Positions 26,189 through 38,071 of a stretch of DNA of 64,000 nucleotides are shown one piece after another (the first letter of the stretch is position 1; each line of letters opens with the position of its first letter). The DNA is taken from assembly GCF_032854445.1 (NCBI RefSeq), contig NC_088302.1, positions 39,994,191 through 40,058,190 of the forward strand. Direction: 5' to 3'. The translations under genes and the position numbers were made by a program. The notes beneath the pieces were generated by a model, which was given only the letters and a program-made list of their open reading frames with translations, was not told the DNA's origin and ran no database searches. The DNA is from Liolophura sinensis (taxonomy: Eukaryota; Mollusca; Polyplacophora; Chitonida; Chitonidae).

Positions 26189-26322
26189 GCAACCTGCGGA
26201 TGGTCGTGGGTTTCCCCCGGGCTCTGCCCGGTTTCCTCCCACCATAATGCTGGCCGCCGTCGTATAAGTGAAATATTCTTGAGTACGGCGTAAAACAACA
26301 ATCAAATAAATAAATCAATCAA
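26189..26322 (+). mobile_element. SINE family 1, 5'-truncated
   Basis: Only the 3' half is present, from AACCTGCGGATGGTCGTGGG through CCACCATAATGCTGGCCGCC and CTTGAGTACGGCGTAAAACA to an AAATAAATAAAT tail. It is close to the family consensus and so relatively young. It lies between blocks a and c of unit B. Confidence 0.88.
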
Positions 26323-27561
26323 ATCTCTCTACACCGATCTGATATGGCGTCAAGCCATAATCATTCTACCCTGTACTAAATTGAGCCATCGATATCAGTC
26401 GAATCACATGTATGAACATGGTATTTATATAGTTCCTTTCAATATACCATTGGTCTTATGCTTAATTATAGATTTCCTCGTGTTTTGTATATTTGTTATT
26501 TTGGTGTTAAAGTTTAATGTTGAAGTCAAGATGATTGTTGACAGCTACTGTTGCAATTAATGCCAGTCATATCTTAATAAAAGACTGCTGTGCCATTCTC
26601 ACTTTTATTTGGGTAGATCATGTTTATAAGAGAAAACTAGAGATGGTTTTAACATTTATACAGTAAAGTGTATCATCTTCTCTACTAATGCAAAATGGTT
26701 GACACGTCAGAACAGATTGTCAAGTATAAGGCCTACATTTGATCAGTGATGCAGCCTGACAAGGGCAGCGTGAGACAGGCTGGTGAAACATGCAAAAAGA
26801 TTACCGAGTAAACAGGACAAACAAAATTGACTGCGACAGAGGATTAAACTAGCTGCTGCCTAAATCAGAGAAAAAAATGAAGTTAGGAAACACCTACAGT
26901 GAGCTGTTTCCTTAAAGGGTTTTTTTGACAGTCTGTTGAATTGACTCAGCCATTCAGCTTGGTTCTTGTAAAGAATATACTATAAAAACTATCGACCATG
27001 ATTGAGTTACAAGGATAAATGAAGGTAGAGGCTCCACACACTGGCTAGGGCTCCAGTAGTGATGGAACCAGCAACCCCCTCCAGTCCTCCGGAATCCTCC
27101 ACAGGGATTTATACTGTAAAGGTTTATTGGCCCATTCTAACCTCTTTATATGGATACATCTCTACTTAATCATCCATCGTAGTGTTATTGTGTGTAATCT
27201 TATTCAAGCGTCCACCGATTGTTTCAAGGCAAGCTTGTCCACAAAGATTCACAATCAACGTAACAGGTTCATCAGGTGATAACATGCGATCATAAACGGA
27301 TTACCCAATATGATTTGCTGCAGGCCTGGTATGTATCGTCTCTGCGAATAACTCGCTAATCCCACAAGGGATTCGGATTTGTTCCTTTTATATAAACCAC
27401 CGTTTTCACACGAGAACGAGATATCAGTCTGCTTCTGCAATTTCCTTAAAACAGTTATATTTTCCAATTCCACTTATATTGCCGTATTTCACTTAGGATT
27501 GCATGCTCAAGAGAAATAGTAGCTAACACCGGCTTTAAATTGCTCTGTGTCAAATGTGCCT

Positions 27562-27690
27562 CAGTGGAGAATAAAGGCGTGCACATTCGAGATTAAAGGA
27601 GTGTACAGTGGAGAATAAAGGCGTGTACAGTGGAGAATAAAGGCGTGTACAATCGAGAATAAAGGTGTGTACAGTGGAAAATAAAGACCC
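27562..27690. repeat. 22-bp tandem repeat, about 6 copies
   Basis: The unit is GTACAGTGGAGAATAAAGGC with a trailing GT. Two copies carry an ATTCGAGA/ATCGAGA variant. It lies after block d of unit B; unit A has CAGTCGAGAATAAAACTGCC near 20437, which may be the single-copy ancestor of the repeat. Confidence 0.82.
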
Positions 27691-27937
27691 GATGACTGAA
27701 AATACACTCATCGGGGATAACCCAGGTTTACCAGCTGCTTTATAGCCATTTCAGTAAGCGCTTTCGCTCTTACTCTGTTAGCTCGTTAGAGTATATGATC
27801 GGCATCTGGATATTTTCTACCAATATCCTCATCGTGACATGTATTGATTGACACTGTGATTGAATTTTGAAGCCAGACAAGGAGAGATTGCTAAATCAAG
27901 GAATTAGACAAGTTCATACACTAACATTGGGCGCTTA

Positions 27938-28275
27938 GAGTGAGTGAGTGAGTGAGTGCTTGGAGTTTAACGGGGTAAGTAACAAATTTTCACTCAAGTA
28001 ATCCTTAGGGTGCATGTAATGTGCTTCCTTGTTGCAGGACGGATTTCCACCGCCTTTCTTGTCTAGTGCTGCTTCACTGAGACACCTTACCGAAGGCAAA
28101 TAAGCCGACCAACCCGAGCCATTATACTGATACGGGTCAACGAGTCGTTGCACTATCCCCTTCGTGCTAATCACCAAGCGAGGAAGTTATAACTTAGGTG
28201 TGATTCAACCCAGGATTGACCCTGGATCTACCGCTCCCGAAGCGGCCGCTTTACCAACTGCGCTTTCGGGGCAGG
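27938..28275 (-). mobile_element. SINE family 2, full length
   Basis: On the minus strand the head is CCCCGAAAGCGCAGTTGGTA (A box) followed by AGGGTCAATCC (B box). The body includes GGTGGAAATCCGTCCTGCAA and the element ends in (ACTC)n. It splits block f of unit B of the receptor array. This is the best-preserved head of the family in the window. Confidence 0.9.
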
Positions 28276-28377
28276 TCGGGAAATTAGATATTGAAGCCTT
28301 AAATGGTCATTCGGCGAAAGAGCAAAAGAATGTTACTTGCGTTTGAATAAGCACTAAGGAAAGTGTCAAGAAAGAAA

Positions 28378-28590
28378 CGCGGTGGCGGAAGACTTACGAC
28401 TTTCTGGAGATATTTTAGTACTGTTCGGTTACTTTGCGTCCTACCTCTGTAAATTACACCTTTACATGTTCTTTTCTGTAGACGACCAAGTGCTATACGT
28501 TCTGTGGCATGGTGTCGGGCCGGGCGTATCTATAGGGGTGAAGGTAAGACGCTGGGAACAGATCGGTGTGGGTTCTTCAGAAATCGCATA
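28378..28590 (+). pseudogene. Receptor pseudogene copy C
   Basis: SGDILVLF and ASYLCKLHLY match receptor residues 93-115 almost exactly. The following codons parallel VLYVLWHGVG with shifts of frame to about 28590. Homology begins near receptor codon 86, close to the start point of copy B, and the upstream sequence is block f in both. TM4-TM7 are not found. The receptor 3' flank resumes near 29150 after intervening unrelated sequence. Confidence 0.78.
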
Positions 28591-28837
28591 CGTTCTTCTC
28601 CACTGCCTTAATGAAACAATTAACGATATCGACAAATGAACTAACGATATCGATAAAAGAATTAGCGACATCGATAATTCTGCACTTTTAGCCTTCTGAT
28701 AATTACTGCACCCTCCTCACATCTAGTAATATTTTCAACCAGAATTTTAAAATCTTCGTAATCCGAGTAAAACGTATGAAATCTTCCCGTTGTTTTGCAG
28801 GTGTCTCCGTCATGTCGCATTAAATCACGGACCTAGG

Positions 28838-28916
28838 TACTACGTCCTTGATTCGGATGCTTTGCTTCGTCGATGTCTGATTACGACGTTAAACCCCGGG
28901 CACTCACTCACTCACG
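28838..28916 (+). mobile_element. SINE family 2, 3' fragment
   Basis: ATTACGACGTTAAACCCCGG followed by CACTCACTCACTCAC is the family-2 3' end. Upstream, TTCGGATGCTTTGCTTCGTCG is a degraded version of the body. It lies in unit C between the receptor pseudogene and block a. Confidence 0.72.
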
Positions 28917-30002
28917 TCGGCCACTGGAAATACAAGCACTTTCTCTCAGCCTGTCTTTCGTATACGAACGTATAGGGAGCAGTCATTTATATTGAAACCA
29001 ACAAAAAACATTATTTATCGATATCGATATCGATAAATAAAATAGCGATATTGATGAATAGCTACGAATTTATCGATATTGATAAATCATTTAATGATTG
29101 AATTATTAAAGAAATAAATGAAGCATCAATAAATACTTCTCGATACTTTCGTGTGTAACGGTAATTGGCAAATAAAGTAAGCCGTCATGACTGCACCGCA
29201 GAGCTATGCAACTTCAGCTAGTTTATGCCAGTGTTGCGTTTTTGTGGAAATCCTCACAACTAGATGGACCTGTAGGTGATGTTAACATTTTAATATTAAA
29301 CTGGTATTGCCTCATTTTGCTAAGGACATTTTCTGTTAACAAATAAAGCTGGAACAGAGAAAGAAACCACATATAGGAAATCTTGAAATCCTGTAAAAAA
29401 GAAAATTAAAAATGCATTCCAGTCCATACACAAAACATGTGTAGTTCAGCGAGAGCCTAAACCACCATCATTACAAAAAATACTTTCGATTTCCCGTCAC
29501 CTTTCATGTTTTACGTCTCATGTTTGATATTTTAGTACATTTACGTTTATATTTCAGGATGTTGTGGTCAAGTACATGTTTCATTTAAATTTCATGTTCA
29601 AATATGTTTCGTTTTTGTATGGATACAACTCTTTGGTCACCAACTTAATCGGTTATCGTAGTGTTATTGTGTGTAGTTTTATTCAAGTGTCCATATCTTC
29701 GTTTCAAGGCAAACTCACCCGCAAAATTCACAATCAAATAACTATCAAAATAACGAATTCACAAGGTTCCAATACCCGTAATAACCCCTAATACCCTCAT
29801 TCCCCCAAGGATTTCCAATTTTTGGCACGTAAACCACCGTGTTCCCGCGAGAGCGAGATTTGAAAACTACAACTGTGATTCTATACCGAGAACTTTTGAC
29901 GTAACCACGTTATGTTTTCTAATTCCACTAATAGTCCATGTTTACTCATGGGATTGGTACAACAGTGGTGTAAATGAAAGCATCGTCTTTAAGTTGTGAA
30001 AA

Positions 30003-30066
30003 AGCTCTGGGGGCTGGGGGTTGGGGGATGGGGATGGGTGGGTGTGTGGAGGGGGAGGGGGGAGGG
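30003..30066 (+). repeat. G-rich low-complexity tract
   Basis: Runs of three to six Gs separated by one to three other bases recur over about 60 bp on the plus strand. The pattern meets the usual requirement for G-quadruplex formation. A minus-strand frame across it reads as a proline-rich peptide and is only a by-product of the composition. Confidence 0.7.
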
Positions 30067-30429
30067 GTTACAGTTACACAGAGCTTGTGGGGATGACATG
30101 ATTCACGTAATGGACAACCAGATAAACTCAATATTCCAATATACCTATGATGCACCTGTGTTATTCTCTTAAAAATTTAAAGGATTGTCTATGTCCAAAA
30201 ATTATGGACCAATAACTCTCCGTTGGCAGATGAAAGCTAAGAGAAAAGATGTGAAATGACGGCTTTTAGCTTAAAGAACGTCAGTGGCATTGAAGCCTCT
30301 TCTCTTGTATCTTTTCCATTTTCCATACGTTATTATAACTCGCTGTCATCAGTTACGAGAATGTCTGTTGCCGTGGATTCCATAGGGTTTGTCAGTCTAA
30401 CTCAAACGGGTTTCTTTCCAGAGGGTCAT

Positions 30430-31430
30430 TGGCCCCGAGTGTGTTTTTTGTGATGCTCAATACGGCATTAAACATATCCTGGTTGACTATGTGGACTATG
30501 CTCACGTTTGGCACAAGCTCTATATAGTCAACTCAGTATTTCAAATATTTGACAGCATTACTAGCGATGCTGTCATTAAATATATGAGGGCCACTGGTCT
30601 GTATCATAAAATATAGTTCTATTATTATTATCATGTTAGGAACACCCTCTTTAAACATTGTATTATATTTTAAAATTTATTTTTATTTGCCAGTGTCTGA
30701 CCTACATTTTCCCATTTGTTTACGTTGTAGCCTGCACTGTAATTCACTCCAACGTCCCCGAGGCTTCGGTGTTTATGAGTTTAGTGTCATTGTACATAAA
30801 GTACACATTCTGGAAATATGTATCAGTGATGTAAACATGTTTATGATCAAACCATCCAGAATTTTCTTTTACGTTAGTCCAGAAATATGAGCGACGGAGT
30901 TGTGAAGCTCGCAGTCATTTAAGGGCATTCATAAGTCCACTTGTGAGCAGTTATTTACACAAGTCCATTTGAGAGCACTCATATTTACTGTCATTCACTG
31001 TGGAGTTCTTTACTGAGTGTGGGGATATCGGCTTTCACGCCATTCGACATTTGTCATTTATTCTCCATTTTCTGTATAGAGCATTTTGTGAGCTTGTGTT
31101 TCCTGACTTGCTATTTTTTGAAGACGTTATTTTGGAGCTTGCGTCGGTTATTGTCTCTTTGTGCCATTAGGTACATTTTACCCTGAAAGTGACTTTGTGT
31201 ATATTTCCACGGAAACATACATCGACAGTTTGGCATCACGGATGCTGCTCTCAACCCGTCCGTCCTGAGAAGTTAAACATTTACAGGCAGTTGGGAACTG
31301 TCATCCGCCGATTGAGGAATTCATCTTAACTGTGGATTTTGATTTTATATTTGCGTGGACTGACTCGCCTTTGAAAGCCGGAATATTCTATCTGGATTTG
31401 GACGCTGTAAGATAATATATTATAATATAT

Positions 31431-31490
<60 letters not shown>

Positions 31491-31748
31491 GTAATTATGT
31501 AATTATTTGTATTGATTTGTGTGTTATTGTCAGTTGAAATATTTGTCAATTTTGTTAAAATATATGTATGGAACTTATTCAAGCGCCTTCATGTTTCTTT
31601 GTTTAATTTTGTGTAAGGCCTATCGCTGATCTGAGAGTTAAACAAGCTAGTTGTTTCTTATCTTTACTCTCCAAAGGTGGTACCCTTACTATTATTATTA
31701 TTGTTATACAGGTACAAATTATCTATGTTTTAAATTTGCGAATTTAAT
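30430..31748. mobile_element. 1.3-kb insertion splitting block e of unit C
   Basis: Similarity to block e stops near 30425 and resumes near 31755, so the intervening sequence looks inserted. It contains a pure (TA)n run at about 31438-31486 and a small palindrome GACAGCAT/ATGCTGTC at 30553-30576. There is no open frame with a recognisable domain. I see no clear terminal repeats or target duplication, so the class of element is undetermined. Confidence 0.4.
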
Positions 31749-33290
31749 CTATAGAAATGGCAACAATTACATGCATACAGGAATAAATTGGATCGCCTGT
31801 TGCTGCCACTTTCTGTCAGCTCAGAGCTAAAAATCATCGATTTACGACTTTGCAAATGTGTCTGAGCCCACACAATTTCTGCCCCGGATGTCTTTTCTCT
31901 GATTTACTCAAAGGGAACGCGATACATAACTGCTTTTTCTGTCATTTCTCGAGTAACACCCGGAAGTTGCATAAAAAAATCGGCAACGTCTTTTGATAAA
32001 GCAGGAAACTCGGGGAAAATACAATAAGGGTCTTTTCCTGAAACAGTGCATTTCGGTGCCTAAAGCATTCGATTATTGTTAATCAACTGTTTGAACAATG
32101 ATCAGCAAAACAACAGCCTGGAAGCTTTTTGATCATCGTTCCATAATGGTGGATGGGAGGGGAATTGAAGAAATGGTGTTGTTATCACCTCCAGATGAGT
32201 AGTCATGTAACACTCTAGCACTCATATCCCCACTCATAAAGTAGTGCAATCATCCCTTCGAATCGACTTTAGGCTAAAACCTTGTCCTAAAGCTGTCTTC
32301 ACTGTCCCTGATTGACAGTTTCACAGCTTTCTGATACGAAGTATAACAACGCTTTCAGTAGTCTGGCCCTGCAATAAGCTGCAGTAAATAAAGATGAATG
32401 TTGTCGCTTTGATATTCTGCCTTCAACTTTTCTTCAGGGTCGCACATTCTTTAATATTCAATTCTATTTCGAACTGTTTGGGCATGTATGTCAGTGTGAG
32501 GCATATTGCAACGTGTATCATTGCTTGGAGCGCGTCTTAATGGAATGAGTCATTTTGCTTTGTCATGTATTTTACAGACATAGCAGTTGAATAGCTTCTG
32601 TGCACCACACAATTCTCGCTTCGCTAAATGGCACATAACAAATGAAGGTGCCATCTGTGACGGATTTCACAGAGCTAGTTTTGATTTTAAACATGTTTTG
32701 ATCGTCCATTTTTGGACATACAGAAGTGTTAATAAAGTAATACAAATTTGTTTTCTTCTTGGATCAAAATCGAGCATCATATATGTGTTCAGTTTTAACT
32801 TTTAAAGCTTGGTGAAATGAGCTCCAGTTAAACATGGCCAAAGTTAAGATAAAAGATAAATATAAGCTTTATCTGGATTGTAGAAACAGGTACAACATTT
32901 GTAAATTAAACTCTACATACACCACCATGTATCATACAGCATTTGTCTATACCGCGGTATGTGTGTTATTACATGTACGTACACACTTGTCCAAAGGAAG
33001 TTTCGATCTTACAGTCATTTGTGTACATGTAATGATGTAAAGGTCAGATTCTATGAAAGATTATTTCATACGTATGTAACTCTGTACAAGTTGTCTTGTA
33101 TACATTGTATACAAAACGGGTCTGCGTTTTTAAAGCCAACTGACCTATCTACATGCATATAACTTTAAGAAAGTACTTGTATTATGAAGACTGACAAAGA
33201 CCCTTTAATTTGTTTAATCAAACTATAAAGGAAGATCAAACAGCCCTCTTTTGGCATCTGATAGTAAAGCCTTAAGGAACCATTCAGGTA

Positions 33291-34020
33291 ACAACCTTAC
33301 CAAATATGTATTCCATATTTAAGTATTCCTAAAAATCGCCAGTTAACGTAAAATTTACGGCGTATCAAAGAGAACTCGATATATAACTGCCTTTTCACGA
33401 AATTATCCAGTAACACATGGAAAGTTACATAAAAATCTAGGTAACCTCTTTCCATAATGCAGGAAAGTTGCCTATACAGCATCCGATTACTGTTGACCGA
33501 CTGTTTTACCAGTGGTCAGACAGACAAGAAACAGAGGGCGTTTTACCTTCGTAACGTTCCAGTGTGTGGGAGTAGAATGTAGGGATGGTGCTGTTATCAT
33601 TCCCATTACGCTTCAGGGGTAGTCGTAGAACAGTCTAGATCACGGTATCTCCACACATGCAGTATTACAATCATATCTTCCAGCCAACATAAAGGTATAC
33701 TCATATGCCAAAAGCTGCCTTTACTGTTCATGATCGAGCCAGGCCTTAACTGTCTCTGACAGCAAATGTCTCAGACGTCTTTTTGAGGTTATACACCTTT
33801 TTGACGAGAAACTCGACAACGCTTTTAGAAATCTTGAGCTGCAAAACTCTGAAAAACATACATGAAGGTTTTCCGTCTTAGGCCCAAGTCCCTTAGCATT
33901 AGCACCGCAAATTGAATTACAGTGACACTTGCTGTGTAATCCTTCGTTTTGAGACATTACCTTAGGCCGTTTCATGCAAGTCTTGCACTGTGTGGGGCAA
34001 TTATGAGCTAAATGCATCTA
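33291..34020 (+). repeat. Receptor array, unit D (block e only)
   Basis: Begins directly after block f of unit C. It carries block e sequence, including AAAATCGCCAGTTAACG, CAGTAACACATGGAAAGTTA and GGTTATACACCTTTTTGACG. The receptor fragment and blocks a-d expected in front of it are absent, presumably deleted. It ends near 34020. Confidence 0.55.
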
Positions 34021-34093
34021 TGCGAGGTGTCTAAGTGTTTAACACCTTCGTCTTGGTGTTTGTCGTGTAACCCGATATAATTGAACCTTATTT

Positions 34094-34190
34094 AGTGGTG
34101 TTTTACCCCGTACTCAGAATATTTCACTTATACGACGGCGGACAGCATTATGGTAGGAGGAAACCAGCCAGAGCCCGGGAGACCCCAAAA
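34094..34190 (-). mobile_element. SINE family 1, 3' fragment
   Basis: The reverse complement of the family 3' half: GTGGTGTTTTACCCCGTACT, then CAGAATATTTCACTTATACG and GGCGGACAGCATTATGG. The AT-rich tail and the 5' half are gone. Confidence 0.82.
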
Positions 34191-34440
34191 GTTGAAGAAA
34201 ATATGGCAAAGGCGCCATATTTCATGCTGCCGTTCTCTTTGGGTCCCTCCGCAAACGTCATGTGTTTAAGACCAATCAAGATTAGGCCATTGCAGTTGAC
34301 CTAGATATTTCAAAGCTGTGTATGTACGCCGTGTCTTATTGTTGCGTTACGTAGAAATGTAAAAGTCTACAGTACATGTATTATGACACCATACCGATGA
34401 GCTGAGATTGACACGTCATGTTTCTTTTTCCACGTCATGG

Positions 34441-34707
34441 CGGGGCCTCCATGGCTCAGTCGGTTAGCGCTCTAGCGCACCGTAATGACCCAGGAGTCTC
34501 TCACCAATGCGGTCGCTGTGAGTTCAAGTCCAGCTCATGCTGGCTTCCTCTCCGGCCGTACGTGGGAAGGTCTGACAGCAACCTGCGGATGGTCGTGGGT
34601 TTCCCCCGGGCTCTGCCCGGTTCCTTCCCACCGTAGTGCTGGCCGTCGTCGTATAAGTGAAATATTCTTGAGCACGGCGATCAAACACCAATCAAATAAA
34701 TAAATAA
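34441..34707 (+). mobile_element. SINE family 1, full length, perfect 14-bp TSD
   Basis: This is the reference copy for the family in this window. The head is CGGGGCCTCCATGGCTCAGT (A box), followed by GCTGTGAGTTCAAGTCC (B box). The body is GTACGTGGGAAGGTCTGACA and GGATGGTCGTGGGTTTCCCC, and the end is CACCAATCAAATAAATAAAT. The 14-bp target duplication TTTCCACGTCATGG at 34427-34440 and 34708-34721 is perfect, so insertion was fairly recent. Confidence 0.95.
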
Positions 34708-34865
34708 TTTCCACGTCATGGAATCTGGGTGTAAAATATCAAAAATGTAAAAACAAAGGAACATCTACAATCACTGAAGGAAATTCATACATCATAAAAG
34801 CAAATCTGACAAGCATTCGAACTCAAATTATTTTTTTTTTGTAGAAATAAAAAGCGTGAATTCAT

Positions 34866-34920
34866 TTGATTTATTTATTTGATTGTTGTTTAACACCGTA
34901 CACAAGAATATTTCGCTTTA
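34866..34920 (-). mobile_element. SINE family 1, tail fragment
   Basis: TTTATTTATTTGATTGTTGT followed by ACACCGTACACAAGAATATTTCGC (short core shown) is the reverse complement of the family 3' end. Homology stops near 34920. Confidence 0.72.
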
Positions 34921-35671
34921 GATCTGAGATCTGTTTCATTCTTCCCTGCTTAACTTTCAGAAATACGGATATGTACTCTTCCATTTAATAACCTGGATTT
35001 CTGGTCTTTCGCGTGTGCTGACCTCAACATGTCAAAGCTGTGCGCTACAAAAATATTTCCTGTAATCCTTTAGCAATTTTTACTTCATATCATCTAGTTA
35101 TTTGGGAAGAATAAAGACCATAGCGACACAGTTAACACAAATGTATTTGTTACATCGCGGTAGGCCAAACTTCGCTAACCGCCATTTTCAATTTGAGTAG
35201 GACGCACTCGGTATCGTCCGGGAAAACTCGGGGAATGATTTGATTGAAACCAGTGAGATGTAGGCCATCCAAAGGGCGATTGACAGATTGTTTGGGAGTC
35301 TAACTTTAATTTGTGTGTGAATTATATTGCGAAAAAAGATGACCGTAATTTTGGGAAGAGCAGCTGAGTCCATTTTAGCAACCGAGTGACGTGATTTGAA
35401 AATGGCGGCTTGCGAAGTTCTGATGCTGTCCGAGTGGGTGTGTTGGTTACATTTGTGTTATTTGTGATGTTATGGCCTTTATTATTCCCACATAAATGAG
35501 GTGATATGAGTTCAGGATTGCTTTAAGATCACGGGACACCTCTTTTTGTGGAGTACAGCGTTGGTACTTTGGAGATAGCGCAGATGACAGGACCGACTTC
35601 CAGGTTGATGAATGTAACGGTTCAGAGCAGTTAATATGGAAGCTAAGCTGGGAACATCGTTAACACTTATA
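34921..35671. other. Intergenic, no gene seen
   Basis: Sequence between two SINE fragments that I cannot match to any block of the receptor array. It may be what remains of other inserted material. Confidence 0.35.
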
Positions 35672-35840
35672 CAATGGCGGCCAGCATTATGGTGGAAGAA
35701 AACCGGGCAGGGCCCCGGGGAAACCCACAGCCCTCCTCAGGCTGCTAAAAGACCTTCCCATTGACGGCCAAAGAGGGAGACAGCATGAGCTGGACTTGCA
35801 CTCACAGTGACCGCATTGGTGGGTGGCTACTGGGTCGTTG
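35672..35840 (-). mobile_element. SINE family 1, body fragment
   Basis: GGCGGCCAGCATTATGGTGG, GGGGAAACCCACAGCCCTCC and AGCATGAGCTGGACTTGCAC are reverse-complement body and B-box segments of the family. The tail and A box are missing. Confidence 0.85.
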
Positions 35841-37348
35841 TAGGTAGTTGAACATTATTCCCAAGATGTTCTGATGTGGTTCAGACTCCAGCTGAATTGA
35901 ATATTTGCATCTGTTAGCATTTTTGTGTAGAAGATACTTGGGTATATTTTATTCTGTCAATGACTGGTGTATAAACATTGTCAAGTCATGCGAATAAAGG
36001 TTAGTCTTGAAATGTAAGAGTGACGACAATTGCTAAAACATGCAAAAGGATTGCTTAGTAACACGACTAAACAAAGCCATATAGCATAAAAGGAAGCCTG
36101 ACATAGGATGAAAACTGCTCAGAAAAAATCGTCCAGATGGAGACAGAGTTAAGGCCTATTTCACACCTTAGTCAGTTTTACTCGGTTATAATCGTTGATT
36201 TAGTATTTGATGAATACCGCTCAGCTTGGAGTTCAGAGTGCTGATGTGATGGAACCAGTAACCCACTCTAGTCCTTCGAAATCCTCCCCCGGGATTTGTA
36301 TTGTAAAGGATCAATGGTCCATTCTAACGTCGTTATATAGACACAACTGTCTCCTCACATACTTATCGCTCATCATGGTGATATTGTGTGCAGCTTATTC
36401 AAGCGTCCATCTATTGTTTCAAGACAAAGTTACCCATGAGATTAACAATCAAACATAACGTGTTTAAAGGCTAATTGAGTGCAGATTACTCAGTATTGCT
36501 TGACTGCAAACCTGATATATCAGTATCCCTATAACTCGCTACTCCCAGAGGTATTTGTTTCTTTTATCTAAACCACCATTTTCCTACAAGCGCTAAATCT
36601 GAAATATTGCAGCAATCACAATTACCCTGCTTCTGACTTAAGAGAGTTTTTCAATTCCACCAATGTTGCTAATTTTCTTTATGGAACTGGTTAATCGATG
36701 ATATATTCGATAATACTAGTTGTAAAATACACTGTGCCAACTCTGTCTCGTGGAGAAAAGAGCTGCATGAAGCCTTCGGTTAGAACCTATTGCATTAAAA
36801 GGAAGCTTTACACTTATCTGCGCAAATGCATTCCTTGCCGATTTTTTTGTACAGGGGCTAAGAAATCGTCTTAAATGAGCTCTCTTCTCTGCGGGCTTAG
36901 ACGCGAAAAGTTGGCTATCCATGCAAAGAAGAACACGCATAAGGCAGCGTTTCCGTTGAGGAACAACTACGACGTTTGACTGGTATCTGTACACTTGTAA
37001 GCAATGAAACACACCTAGCTTGATATTTTTACTTTAGTCAACTGTTCGTGACAATGTGTAAATACATGCAGTACCCAGTTTGTATCAAAGCACTCACTTG
37101 AAGGAAATTACATGGGATATCATGAACAAAATATTTTCAATTGCACTTCATTTTTAGACAAGTGATTTAGAAGGTGAACAACAGATATCACTCCAAACCT
37201 AAATGATGGCATTGTAATTTTATTTCTATACGCACGGGTACAGATTAACACTATAGTTTCAGGCTAACATACAGGACATGCTATGTGTAATATAGGAACT
37301 ACCTTGGCCTTTACCCTGAACAAGATGTCTTGATAGATAACTGCCGTC

Positions 37349-37497
37349 TCAGTGAAGCATCACAAGATAAAAGGGCAGTGGAAATCCGTCCTGCAACAAG
37401 GAGGCACATTACATGCACTCTAAGGATTCCTTCGTCGTCAGATGACTGAAAAATTGTTATTACGACGTTAAAGCTCAATCACTCACTCACTCAATCA
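37349..37497 (+). mobile_element. SINE family 2, 5'-truncated
   Basis: Contains GGCAGTGGAAATCCGTCCTG, ACATGCACTCTAAGGATTCC, TTCGTCGTCAGATGACTGAA and the end ATTACGACGTTAAAGCTCAA with a CACTCACTCACTCA tail. It lies between blocks d and e of unit E. Confidence 0.88.
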
Positions 37498-38010
37498 CTG
37501 CATACACGTACAACACACAAACTTGTTCTTGAAAACACAATCTTCACTATAACATAAACCCCAAAGTATTATAGAAATGCCGACAATTGTGTTAGAATAA
37601 ACTGGCTCTCCTAGTTTCATCACCGTTTGCAATCGTGAGGATAAAAATCACCGATTTAAGCAGATTTACGGATCTACAAATTTGACTGAACCTAAGTAAC
37701 ATGCGGAGATTACGTCAACAAATGTCTTTTCGCTGATTTAGTTTATGAGAACTTGATACATAACTGCTTTTCTGCAGTCTCTCCCATAGCAGCGGCAAGT
37801 TACATATGAAAACCCAGTAACGTCTCTTCCTGAAAACTTGTATAAAGTACAGGATATTTTTTGTAATAAAGTGGAATTTGACGCCTAGAGTATTCGATTA
37901 CTTTTAATCGACTGTGTTAACAATGACCAGGAAGGCTACAACGTGAGAACAGAGAATAAAATCAGGATGTCTTTTTCCCGAAACAGTCGATGATGATGCC
38001 TAAAGCATTA

Positions 38011-38071
38011 TTGTCGTCATATGACTGAAAAATTGTTGAGTACGACATTAAACCCCAAGCACTCACTCACT
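38011..38071 (+). mobile_element. 61-bp truncated SINE family 2 with perfect TSD
   Basis: Only the last 61 bp of the family are present (TTGTCGTCATATGACTGAAA through TTAAACCCCAAGCACTCACT). The flanking duplication CCTAAAGCATTA at 37999-38010 and 38072-38083 is perfect. This shows that the family inserts by target-primed reverse transcription with early abortion. It splits block e of unit E. Confidence 0.9.

Larger units (their letters stand above)
24690..28377 (+). repeat. Receptor array, unit B
   Basis: This begins with a receptor pseudogene (24690-25711), then part of block a (to about 25800), block c (about 26465-26690, including TATTTGTTATTTTGGTGTTA), block d (about 27060-27500, including ATTCAAGCGTCCACCGATTG) and block f. 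Block f is split in two (27848-27930 and 28276-28340) by a family-2 SINE. Block e is absent, which with the loss of b accounts for much of the shorter length (3.7 kb against 7.9 kb for unit A). Confidence 0.68.
28378..33290 (+). repeat. Receptor array, unit C
   Basis: A short receptor pseudogene (28378-28590) is followed by block a (29155-29410, including GCAGAGCTATGCAACTTCAG), b (29535-29590), d (29600-29990) and e. Block e is split by a 1.3-kb insertion into about 30255-30425 and 31750-32470. Block f lies at about 33195-33290. Each block matches its counterpart in unit A by eye, with many substitutions. Confidence 0.65.
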
